DNA of 33,134 nucleotides, from contig NZ_CADCUP010000125.1 of assembly GCF_902805925.1 (NCBI RefSeq), positions 1-33,134 on the forward strand. Direction: 5' to 3'. The position numbers and the translations under genes were made by a program. Source of the stretch: an uncultured Nocardioides sp. (GTDB lineage: Bacteria; Actinomycetota; Actinomycetes; Propionibacteriales; Nocardioidaceae). The notes below the pieces were generated by a model, which worked only from the letters and a program-made list of their open reading frames with translations, was not told where the DNA came from and did no database searches. This document shows, piece by piece, positions 26,945 through 33,134 of the stretch; the first letter of the stretch is position 1; every line of letters starts with the position of its first letter.

Positions 26945-27610
26945 TCAGACGAGTCCGGCGTCGTGGACGCAGATCGCGATCTGCACGCGGTTGGTGGTGC
27001 CGAGCTTGTCGAACAGGCGCGACACGTAGGCCTTGACGGTCGGCACGGAGAGGTAGAGCTCGCCGGCGATCTGGGCGTTGCTCAGCCCGCGGCCGACGGC
27101 CACGGCCACCTCCCGCTCGCGGTCGGTGAGCTGGGAGAGCCGTCGCTCCGCCTCGGCCGAGCGGCCGTCGGAGCCGTTGCTGCGCAACCGGTCGACCACG
27201 GTGCGGGTGGCGCTGGGGGAGAGCATCGCCTCGCCGTCGGCGACCTTGCGGATCGCCTCCACGATCTGCGGCGGCGGGGTGTCCTTGAGCAGGAAGCCGT
27301 CGGCCCCGGCCTCGAGCGCACCCACGACGTAGTCGTCGGCGTCGAAGGTGGTGAGCACGATGACCCGCGGTGGGTGGGCCCGCTCGTGGAGGAGCCGCGT
27401 GGCGTCCAGCCCGTTCACGACCGGCATCCGGATGTCCATGAGCACCACGTCGGGCGACAGCGCGTCGACCTGGGCCATCCCGGCGCGGCCGTCGGCCGCC
27501 TCGCCGACGACCTCGAGGTCCTCCTGGCCGCCGAGCATCAGCCCGAGCGCGGAGCGCACGAGGGGGTCGTCATCGACGATCAGCACCCGCGTGACGGGCG
27601 CCGCGGGCAT
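26945..27610 (-). CDS. NarL/LuxR-type response regulator
   Basis: A 221-residue two-component response regulator. The receiver domain (residues 6-120) has the acidic pocket DDD at 13-15, the phospho-acceptor D59 in VVLMDIRMP, the switch Thr in VLTTFDAD and the conserved Lys in GFLLKDTP. A LuxR-type helix-turn-helix follows (about 150-215: LTDREREVAVAVGRGLSNAQIAGELYLSVPTVKAYVSRLFDKLG). Its ATG overlaps the kinase stop by 1 nt (TGATG), so kinase and regulator are made together. The large upstream part of the ORF-track entry is a shadow of the kinase and ABC genes. The likely target is the divergent ABC exporter. Confidence 0.95.
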   Translation of the reverse strand: MPAAPVTRVLIVDDDPLVRSALGLMLGGQEDLEVVGEAADGRAGMAQVDALSPDVVLMDIRMPVVNGLDATRLLHERAHPPRVIVLTTFDADDYVVGALEAGADGFLLKDTPPPQIVEAIRKVADGEAMLSPSATRTVVDRLRSNGSDGRSAEAERRLSQLTDREREVAVAVGRGLSNAQIAGELYLSVPTVKAYVSRLFDKLGTTNRVQIAICVHDAGLV

Positions 27611-28767
27611 CACGCCGCCCACGGGATCCACCCGTGGAGGACGAAGGACGACCCCTCCCGGCGGTGCGCGAGGCGCCCTCCGCGCAGGGTGGCGCGCTCG
27701 GTCAGCCCCACCAGGCCCAGGCCGGACGTCGGTGCGACGGTCCGCCCGAAGCCGATCGGGTTGCGCAGCACGACGTCGACGCCGCGCTCGGGGTCGCCGG
27801 TGATGCGGACGCTCACGAGGGCACCGGGAGCGTGCTTGCGCGCGTTGGTGAGCCCCTCCTGCACGATGCGGTAGAGCGTGCGGCCCACCACCTCCGGTGG
27901 AGCACCCCCCTCCAGCCGGTCGCGGAAGTCCACGTGCATGCCCACCGACCGTGCCTCCTCGACGAGGTCGGTGAGGTCGTCGTACGTCGGCTGCGGCTGG
28001 TGGGTGAGGCGCCCGTCCTCGTCGCGCAGCACGCCGAGGACGCTCCGCAGGTCGGTCAGCGCCTCGTTGGCGTGGTCGTGGATCTCGCCGACGCCCTCGC
28101 GCAGCGCGCCGGCGTCGAGGTCGGCGCGGTAGGCCAGGGCGCCGGCGTGCATCGAGATCTGTGAGATGCGGTGGGCCAGCACGTCGTGCATCTCCCGCGC
28201 GATCCGGGCCCGCTCGGTGCTGCGCGCCTGCTCCGAGCGCAGCTCCTGCTCGGCCTCGGCGCGCAGGGCCCGGCTCTCCAGGGTCCACAGCAGCTCGCGC
28301 CGCGAGCCGATGAACATGCCCCAGCCCATGATGCCCACGGTGATGACCACGCTGAACGCGAAGGTCAGCCAGGCCGGCTCCTCGTTGGGATACGGCTGGG
28401 TGTCGGTGTAGACGAGCCCGGCCACCAGGGCCACCGTGCCGGCGACCACGATCGGCACGAGCCGGCGCCGGGTCGCCAGCGACACCGCGGCCAGCGTCCC
28501 CGGACCGGCGGCGACGCCGGACACCACCGTCATCACGGCGAGCACCAGCGCGATCGTGAAGGGCCAGCGGCGGCGGAGGAACATCAGGACGTACGACACG
28601 GCGCCCAGGCCCAGGTCGAGCGCGAGCATGAGGGGGTGGTCCCTGATCTGCGCCTCCGCGACGGGGCCCCACACCGCGCCGGAGATGACCAGGCAGAGCG
28701 CCACCCGCCACGCATGGGAGTACCACCGCAGGGGCGGCTGGTACTGCTCGGGGCGGGGGTCGTCCAC
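27610..28767 (-). CDS. Two-component sensor histidine kinase (HisKA_3, DesK-like)
   Basis: A 385-residue membrane sensor kinase. The N-terminal half (residues 18-155) has about five hydrophobic helices with almost no extracytoplasmic loops, so it probably senses a signal within the membrane. A short coiled-coil linker (ELRSEQARSTERARIA) leads to the dimerisation and phospho-acceptor helix with H194 in AREMHDVLAHRIS. The HATPase domain has the N box EGLTNARKHAP and the G box TSGLGLVGLTERATLRGG. Kinases of this layout often control neighbouring ABC exporters in response to cell-envelope stress or antimicrobial compounds. The GTG start lies 6 nt after a TAGCCT box. Confidence 0.94.
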   Translation of the reverse strand: MDDPRPEQYQPPLRWYSHAWRVALCLVISGAVWGPVAEAQIRDHPLMLALDLGLGAVSYVLMFLRRRWPFTIALVLAVMTVVSGVAAGPGTLAAVSLATRRRLVPIVVAGTVALVAGLVYTDTQPYPNEEPAWLTFAFSVVITVGIMGWGMFIGSRRELLWTLESRALRAEAEQELRSEQARSTERARIAREMHDVLAHRISQISMHAGALAYRADLDAGALREGVGEIHDHANEALTDLRSVLGVLRDEDGRLTHQPQPTYDDLTDLVEEARSVGMHVDFRDRLEGGAPPEVVGRTLYRIVQEGLTNARKHAPGALVSVRITGDPERGVDVVLRNPIGFGRTVAPTSGLGLVGLTERATLRGGRLAHRREGSSFVLHGWIPWAA

Positions 28768-28773
28768 GCCGCA

Positions 28774-28779
28774 AGGCTA
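28774..28779 (-). promoter_or_regulatory. Putative -10 box (TAGCCT) of the kinase/regulator operon
   Basis: On the minus strand TAGCCT ends 6 nt before the kinase GTG. A 10-bp palindrome lies 11 nt further upstream. Confidence 0.55.
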
Positions 28780-28790
28780 GGCGCCCGGCC

Positions 28791-28826
28791 GCCGTACGGC
28801 AGCCGACCGGGGGAGCGGGGCGCCCC
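28791..28826. promoter_or_regulatory. Two palindromes in the kinase/ABC divergent control region
   Basis: GCCGTACGGC (28791-28800) and GGGGCGCCCC (28817-28826) are perfect 10-bp palindromes between the two divergent genes. Either could bind the NarL-type regulator encoded next door. GC-rich palindromes arise easily here, so the support is weak. Confidence 0.3.
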
Positions 28827-28897
28827 CTACTTTGGTCGGGCGACTGACATGCTCGCGGCCGATGTGCCCCGGGTCGCGGCGCGGAAGACTCGTCCTC

Positions 28898-29812
28898 ATG
28901 ATCAAGGTCGAAGGCCTCACCAGGACGTACGGCAGCTTCCGCGCCGTCGACGACGTCAGCTTCACAGCGCAGCCCGGTCGCGTGACCGGCTTCCTCGGCC
29001 CCAACGGGGCCGGCAAGACGACCACCATGCGCGTCATGGTCGGTCTCACCAAGCCCACGCACGGCCGGGTGACCATCGGGGGCCACCTGTACGAGGACAT
29101 CCCCAACCCCGGGCGTCACGTCGGCGTCCTGCTGGACGCCTCGGCGCAGCACGCCGGCCGCACCGGTCGGGAGATCCTCACCATCGGCGCCGAGACCATG
29201 GGCCTGCCCGCCTCCCGCGTCGACGAGATGCTCCACCTGGTCTCGCTCGACGAGACCGAGGCCAAGCGCCGGCTCCGCAACTACTCCCTCGGCATGAAGC
29301 AGCGCCTCGGGATCGCCCACGCCCTGCTGGGCGACCCGTCGGTCCTCATCCTCGACGAGCCCGCCAACGGCCTCGACCCGGCGGGCATCCGCTGGATGCG
29401 CGGCCTGCTCAAGGGCTACGCCGACCGCGGCGGCACGGTGCTGCTCTCCAGCCACCTGCTCAACGAGGTCGAGCTGATCGCCGACGAGATGATCCTCATC
29501 GGCCGCGGCAGGATCGTGGCGCGCGGCGACAAGGCCTCGCTGCTGGCCGGTGCCAAGCACCTGACCACCAACGTCACCTCCCTCGACAACGACCTGCTCG
29601 CGAAGGCGCTCGCCGACAGGGGGCATGCCGTGACCGCCGCCGGCCCTGGGCTGCGCGTCGAGGCCCAGCCGATCGACGTCGGGCGGGTCGCCGCCGAGCA
29701 CGCCGTCGTCCTCACCGACCTGCGCTCCGCGGACGGCGGCCTCGAGGACCTGTTCCTCGAGCTCACCTCCGACAGCCAGCGCGATTCCCTCCCCGAAGGA
29801 GCCCAGGCATGA
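28898..29812 (+). CDS. ABC exporter ATP-binding protein
   Basis: A 304-residue ABC ATPase of the DrrA/BcrA group. Walker A is GPNGAGKTTTMR (about residues 39-50), the signature region is YSLGMKQRLGIAHALL (about 129-144), Walker B is VLILDEPANGLDP, and the H-loop is LLSSHLLNEVE. The last 85 residues form the usual exporter-type C-terminal extension. The ATG at 28898 gives the canonical MIKVEGLTRTYG start; the ORF-track start is 22 codons too early. It overlaps the permease gene by 4 nt (ATGA). It is probably switched on by the divergent two-component system. Confidence 0.95.
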   Translation: MIKVEGLTRTYGSFRAVDDVSFTAQPGRVTGFLGPNGAGKTTTMRVMVGLTKPTHGRVTIGGHLYEDIPNPGRHVGVLLDASAQHAGRTGREILTIGAETMGLPASRVDEMLHLVSLDETEAKRRLRNYSLGMKQRLGIAHALLGDPSVLILDEPANGLDPAGIRWMRGLLKGYADRGGTVLLSSHLLNEVELIADEMILIGRGRIVARGDKASLLAGAKHLTTNVTSLDNDLLAKALADRGHAVTAAGPGLRVEAQPIDVGRVAAEHAVVLTDLRSADGGLEDLFLELTSDSQRDSLPEGAQA

Positions 29813-30609
29813 GCACCACCACTGCCACCGGAGCGATCGACATCGGCTCCACCACCCAGGTGCCGATGACCCGGCTGGCCAAGGTCGAGCTCCGCAAGGC
29901 GCTCGACACCCGGGCCGGCCGCTGGTTCACCATCTCGATCCTCGCGATCGTGCTCGTGGTGCAGGTGATCTACGCCTTCACCGCGCCCGACGACGCGAAG
30001 GACTACGGCGACTTCCTGGGCATCTCCGGCGCCGTGCTCGGCTACTTCATGCCGATCCTCATCATCATGCTGGTGACGAGCGAGGCCAGCCAGCGCAACG
30101 GCCTGGTCACCTTCACCCTCGAGCCGCGGCGCTCCCGCGTGGTGGTCGCCAAGTTCCTCGCGGGCTTCGCGCTGGCCATCGCCGTCATGGTGCTCGCCTC
30201 GCTGATCGCGGTGGTCGGCACGCTGCTCGGCTCCGCCAGCGGCGCCTCGCCGGAGTGGTCGGTCGACGGCAACCTGCTGTTCAACGGCTTCGTGCTCGCC
30301 AACGTGATCGGCGTGCTGATCGGCTTCGCGATCGCGACCCTCGTCATGAACACGCCGGCCGCCATCGTCGGCTACTTCGTCTACAGCCTCATCCTGCCGA
30401 TCGCGGTGGGCATCCTGAGCGCGCTGAGCTCGGGCTTCGAGAGGGTGGCGCCGTGGATCGAGTTCAACACCGCCCAGACGCCGCTGTTCACCGGTGACTA
30501 CACGCCCTCGGGCGAGCAGTGGGCGCAGCTCGCCACCTCCGGCACCATCTGGCTGGTGATCCCGCTCGTGCTCGGCATCGCGCGCCTGCTGCGCATCGAG
30601 TTCAAGTAG
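29809..30609 (+). CDS. ABC-2 type exporter permease
   Basis: A 266-residue membrane protein with six predicted helices. The first is at about residues 40-58 ([19 protein letters not shown]), and the others span 75-260. The N-terminal cytosolic amphipathic segment [15 protein letters not shown] is typical of ABC-2 permeases that follow a DrrA-like ATPase. The loop [27 protein letters not shown] between helices 2 and 3 is the conserved coupling region. With its ATPase partner it forms a two-gene exporter of unknown substrate. The ATG overlaps the ATPase stop. Two tandem hairpins follow the gene. Confidence 0.92.
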   Translation: MSTTTATGAIDIGSTTQVPMTRLAKVELRKALDTRAGRWFTISILAIVLVVQVIYAFTAPDDAKDYGDFLGISGAVLGYFMPILIIMLVTSEASQRNGLVTFTLEPRRSRVVVAKFLAGFALAIAVMVLASLIAVVGTLLGSASGASPEWSVDGNLLFNGFVLANVIGVLIGFAIATLVMNTPAAIVGYFVYSLILPIAVGILSALSSGFERVAPWIEFNTAQTPLFTGDYTPSGEQWAQLATSGTIWLVIPLVLGIARLLRIEFK

Positions 30610-30624
30610 GGACCGCCCCACAGG

Positions 30625-30648
30625 CTGCCTCCTCGGGGGAGGGGGCAG
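30625..30648 (+). terminator. Terminator hairpin after the ABC exporter
   Basis: CTGCCTCCTC pairs with GAGGGGGCAG over 10 bp (one T-G wobble), with a GGGG loop, 15 nt after the permease stop. Confidence 0.6.
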
Positions 30649-30689
30649 GGACCGGGTCCGGACATCCACGGGGTGACCGGGCCCGGTCC
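30649..30689 (+). terminator. Second hairpin between the ABC exporter and rph
   Basis: GGACCGGGTCCGG pairs with CCGGGCCCGGTCC over 13 bp with one wobble and a 15-nt loop, and directly abuts the previous hairpin. It may reinforce termination. It ends 29 nt before the rph -10 box. Confidence 0.5.
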
Positions 30690-30718
30690 TCAGGTGCGAG
30701 CACGTCGGTGACGCCTCC

Positions 30719-30724
30719 TAGGAT
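30719..30724 (+). promoter_or_regulatory. Putative -10 box (TAGGAT) of the rph-rdgB operon
   Basis: TAGGAT ends 7 nt before the rph ATG, downstream of two hairpins that should separate rph from the ABC operon. Confidence 0.6.
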
Positions 30725-30731
30725 CGCGGCC

Positions 30732-31457
30732 ATGACCCAGAACCGCCTCGACGGCCGTGCCGACGACCAGCTCCGCGACATCCGCATCACCCGCAACTGG
30801 CTCGACCACGCCGCCGGCTCGGTGCTCGTGGAGTTCGGCCGCACCCGCGTGCTGTGTGCCGCGTCGGCCTCGGTCGGGGTGCCTCGCTGGCGCAAGGGCT
30901 CCGGGCTGGGCTGGGTCACCGCCGAGTACGCCATGCTCCCCGCCTCCACCAACACCCGGTCCGACCGCGAGTCGGTCAAGGGCCGCATCGGCGGTCGCAC
31001 CCACGAGATCTCGCGGCTCATCGGCCGGTCGCTGCGCGCCGTCATCGACTACAAGGCGCTCGGCGAGAACACCATCCAGCTCGACTGCGACGTCCTGCAG
31101 GCCGACGGTGGCACCCGCACGGCCGCGATCACCGGCGCGTACGTCGCGCTGGCCGACGCCGTCTCCCACCTGCGGGGCGCCGGGTCGCTGACCGGTGAGC
31201 CCCTCACCGGCTCGGTGGCCGCCGTGAGCGTCGGCATCGTCGACGGCGTCCCGCGGCTCGACCTGCCCTACGAGGAGGACGTCCGCGCCGAGACCGACAT
31301 GAACATCGTGATGACCGGCGAGGGCGCCTTCGTCGAGGTCCAGGGCACCGCGGAGGGCGCGGCCTTCACGCGCTCCGAGCTCGACGCCCTGCTGGCGCTC
31401 GGCGAGAGGGGCTGCGCCGACCTCACCCGGATGCAGCGAGAGGCGCTGGCCCTGTGA
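30732..31457 (+). CDS. rph: Ribonuclease PH
   Basis: A 241-residue phosphorolytic 3'-5' exoribonuclease that trims tRNA 3' ends and forms a hexameric ring. Conserved features are the N-terminal [31 protein letters not shown], the [29 protein letters not shown] block (about residues 76-105) with the phosphate-binding Arg residues, and [22 protein letters not shown] (about 118-139). Length is as expected. The ATG at 30732 removes the 71-residue extension of the ORF track, which overlaps the hairpins and promoter box. Its stop overlaps the rdgB GTG by 4 nt. Confidence 0.97.
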   Translation: MTQNRLDGRADDQLRDIRITRNWLDHAAGSVLVEFGRTRVLCAASASVGVPRWRKGSGLGWVTAEYAMLPASTNTRSDRESVKGRIGGRTHEISRLIGRSLRAVIDYKALGENTIQLDCDVLQADGGTRTAAITGAYVALADAVSHLRGAGSLTGEPLTGSVAAVSVGIVDGVPRLDLPYEEDVRAETDMNIVMTGEGAFVEVQGTAEGAAFTRSELDALLALGERGCADLTRMQREALAL

Positions 31458-32089
31458 CCGGTGTCGTGAGCCGCGTCTTCCTGGCCTCGCGCAACGCCAA
31501 GAAGCTGGCCGAGATGCAGCGCATCCTGGCCGAGCAGGCGCCCGAGGTCGTGGTGGTCGGCCTGGACGACGTGCCGGCGTACGACGAGCCGGTGGAGGAC
31601 GAGCCCGACTTCCAGGGCAACGCCCTGCTCAAGGCCCGGGCGGGGCTCGCGGCGACCGGCCTGCCGTCGCTGGCCGACGACAGCGGACTGTGCGTCGACG
31701 CCCTCAACGGCATGCCGGGCGTGCTGTCCGCGCGGTGGTCGGGTCCGCCCGGTGCCGACAGGCAACGGGCCGACGACCGCAACAACGCACTGCTGCTCCA
31801 CCAGCTCGCCGACGTGCCCGACGAGCGCCGGAGTGCCCACTTCGTGTGCGCGGTGGCGTTCTGCCACCCCGACGGCACCGAGCTGGTGGTGCACGGCCGG
31901 ATGGACGGCCGGGTGCTGCACGAGGTCCGTGGCAGCGGCGGCTTCGGCTACGACGTGCTGTTCGCCGCCGACGGCCACCAGGTGACCACGGCCGAGCTCG
32001 ACGCCGACGCCAAGGACGCGATCTCACACCGCGGCAAGGCGTTGCGCGAGATCGCGCCTCAGGTGGCTGCGGCGCTCGGTGCCGGCTGA
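31454..32089 (+). CDS. rdgB: XTP/dITP pyrophosphatase (RdgB/HAM1 family)
   Basis: A 211-residue house-cleaning nucleotidase that removes dITP, XTP and similar non-canonical nucleotides. Signature segments are [14 protein letters not shown] at the N-terminus (triphosphate binding), [49 protein letters not shown] (about residues 45-95, with the catalytic Asp-Asp-Ser-Gly), [11 protein letters not shown] and the C-terminal [10 protein letters not shown]. The start overlaps rph by 4 nt (GTGA), so the two are coupled, as I recall for rphA and Rv1341 in M. tuberculosis. The last 31 nt lie over the 3' end of the convergent symporter pseudogene. Confidence 0.96.
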   Translation: MTGVVSRVFLASRNAKKLAEMQRILAEQAPEVVVVGLDDVPAYDEPVEDEPDFQGNALLKARAGLAATGLPSLADDSGLCVDALNGMPGVLSARWSGPPGADRQRADDRNNALLLHQLADVPDERRSAHFVCAVAFCHPDGTELVVHGRMDGRVLHEVRGSGGFGYDVLFAADGHQVTTAELDADAKDAISHRGKALREIAPQVAAALGAG

Positions 32090-32905
32090 CCCGCGCGCCG
32101 GCTGATGCCCGCGCCCCAGCCGGCGGCGAGGAAGAGCACCAGCACGGAGTAGACCGCCGCCGGCACGGAGATCTCGGTGCTGTCGAGCACCTCGACGGCC
32201 ACGTAGATCGCCAGCGTGCCGTTGTGCACGCCGATCTCCCGGGAGGAGGCGATCGACTGCGCCTAGATGACGCCGAGCGCCCGCGGCACGACGTACCCCA
32301 CGACGAGGCTGACGTCGGCGAGGTGGTCTTCGATGTCCGCGCGCTGGTCGAGCATGATGCCGACGATCAGCACCGCGAGGATGAGGGCGGAGCCGATACG
32401 CACCGGCCGGTCCATGCGGGCGGGGAACGCGGGGTTCCGCCGGCGCAGGAGCCCGCCCAGGCCGACCGGCACCAGGATGAGCGCGAACACCTTGACGATC
32501 TCCACGAACCGCAACGCGACCTCGTCGCCGCGGTCGTAGCAGGCGATCGCGAGGCCGGTGATAAGCGGCAGCGTGACCATCGAGATGACCGAGTTGATGG
32601 CGGTCAGGGGTGATGTTGAGGGCCACGTCGCCACGGAAGAGTGGCTGAACAGGTTGGCGGTGGTGCCCCCGGGCGACGATGCGAGCAGCACCATGCCGAT
32701 GCCGAGCAGCGGGTCGGAGCCGAAGACGAGCACCAGGCCGAAGCAGACCGCAGGAGGGCGACCAGCCGGCACGCCAGCGCGACCGCCACCGCCTTCGGGT
32801 GCCGCCCCGCGCGCCGGAAGTCGTCGAGCGTCAGGTCCAGGCCGAGGCCGAAGATGATGATTCCAGCGCGAGCAGCAGCCCGACGGTGGTCAGCGCGGAG
32901 TCCAT
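32059..32905 (-). pseudogene. Bile acid:sodium symporter (BASS) family gene, disrupted
   Basis: Joined across frames, this is a BASS-type membrane carrier of roughly 280 residues: a MDSALTTVGLLLAL start, GIIIFGLGLDLTLDDFRRA, AVCFGLVLVFGSDPLLGIGMVLLASSPGGTTANLFSH, RGDVALNIT, LTAINSVISMVTLPLITGLAIA, GYVVPRALGV, and EIGVHNGTLAIYVAVEVL. The reading frame changes four times. Three changes look like single-base losses (near 32865, 32750 and 32640) and one like a single-base gain (near 32612). An in-frame TAG at 32263-32265 then cuts the end. The third and fourth shifts restore the frame, leaving about a dozen wrong residues. All lie in short G/C runs, so assembly error is a real alternative to gene decay. 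The longest open piece is 32263-32772. Confidence 0.82.
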
Positions 32906-32942
32906 GGCCGGACCCAAGTGCTGTGGCGCCGCATGCCGGCGG

Positions 32943-32963
32943 CCCCGCCGTGGGGCGGCGGGG
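32943..32963 (-). terminator. Terminator hairpin after the HNH/DUF222 gene
   Basis: A perfect 8-bp stem, CCCCGCCG with CGGCGGGG, around a 5-nt loop lies 16 nt after the stop of the HNH gene on the minus strand. No U-run. Confidence 0.6.
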
Positions 32964-32979
32964 TGTCGGGGCGAGGTCG

Positions 32980-33134
32980 TCAACCGGGCCCGGTGCCGGT
33001 GGCGTCGCGGGTGTAGGTGTGGCCGTGGGGGCTGGTCCAGGTGTACGTCGCGGGTCCGGTGCGGTGGTATCGCCAGCGGCCGTGGGTCTTGAGCCGGTGA
33101 TGGGCCCGGCAGAGGGCGGCGAGGTTGCCCGTCG
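32980..33134 (-). CDS. HNH endonuclease / DUF222 (13E12 repeat) family protein, 3' end only
   Basis: About 50 C-terminal residues read from the window edge to a TGA at 32980-32982. The segment GNLAALCRAHHRLKTHGRWRY is the second half of the HNH motif that closes DUF222/13E12-repeat proteins, with the zinc or metal Cys and His-His in place. It is followed by a Thr/Gly-rich tail (ATYTWTSPHGHTY) also typical of the family. The gene is cut by the window end, so the N-terminal DUF222 domain is not visible. The ORF track missed it because the start lies outside. Families of this kind are multicopy in many actinobacteria; their role is unclear. Confidence 0.85.
   Translation of the reverse strand, partial: TGNLAALCRAHHRLKTHGRWRYHRTGPATYTWTSPHGHTYTRDATGTGPG

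Noticed and set aside
26945-29701. 918-residue ORF read as one long protein ending in a response regulator
   Set aside because: Only the last 221 residues (from 27610) are a real regulator. The rest runs antisense to the ABC ATPase gene and out of frame over the kinase gene.
32024-32626. 200-residue minus-strand ORF beginning MALNITP
   Set aside because: Only its first few residues are genuine symporter sequence, in the frame created by the single-base shifts. The remainder is an out-of-frame translation.

Overview
This window is a dense, very GC-rich actinobacterial chromosome segment with about 31 protein genes, almost no non-coding space, many GTG starts and many 1-4 nt gene overlaps. Protein sequences and gene order fit a Nocardioides-like member of the Propionibacteriales, but I infer this from recall, not from a search. 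I see no rRNA, tRNA, CRISPR array or insertion sequence.

Layout. Positions 1-3335: a YqgE family protein, a DUF3039 protein overlapping a DEAD/DEAH helicase, and an IclR regulator. Positions 3345-5124: an Lrp/AsnC regulator divergent from hppD (tyrosine catabolism). Positions 5151-9759: a DUF1697 protein, release factor RF3, a GNAT acetyltransferase and a Tat-exported 5'-nucleotidase. Positions 9903-13232: a manganese catalase, a perfect 12-bp bidirectional terminator, and a three-gene polar amino-acid ABC importer. Positions 13357-15338: pncA and pncB (NAD salvage).

From pncB to rdgB the order follows a block I recall from Mycobacterium tuberculosis (pncB1, clpS, Rv1332, Rv1333, mec, cysO, cysM, Rv1337, murI, Rv1339, rphA, Rv1341). 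Here that is pncB, clpS, DUF2017, Nudix, MFS, mec, cysO, a NYN nuclease, cysM, a DUF3152 protease, an alkaline phosphatase-like enzyme, murI, an MBL hydrolase, then a 6.5-kb insert, then rph and rdgB. The insert carries a five-domain SpoIIE-type phosphatase, a NarL-type two-component system and a divergent two-gene ABC exporter. Mec, CysO and CysM form the sulfur-carrier route to cysteine. This CysO is encoded with a Cys after the Gly-Gly tail, so it may need Mec to mature it.

The right end holds a broken bile acid:sodium symporter gene (four single-base frame changes and an in-frame stop) and the 3' end of an HNH/DUF222 gene that runs off the window.

A pattern spans the window. A TAnnnT box lies 5-7 nt before the start codon of 12 start codons, and a looser version lies before six more. 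This suggests that leaderless transcription is the default here. One of these boxes drives a five-codon leader ORF (MEPSP) that overlaps the NYN gene start.
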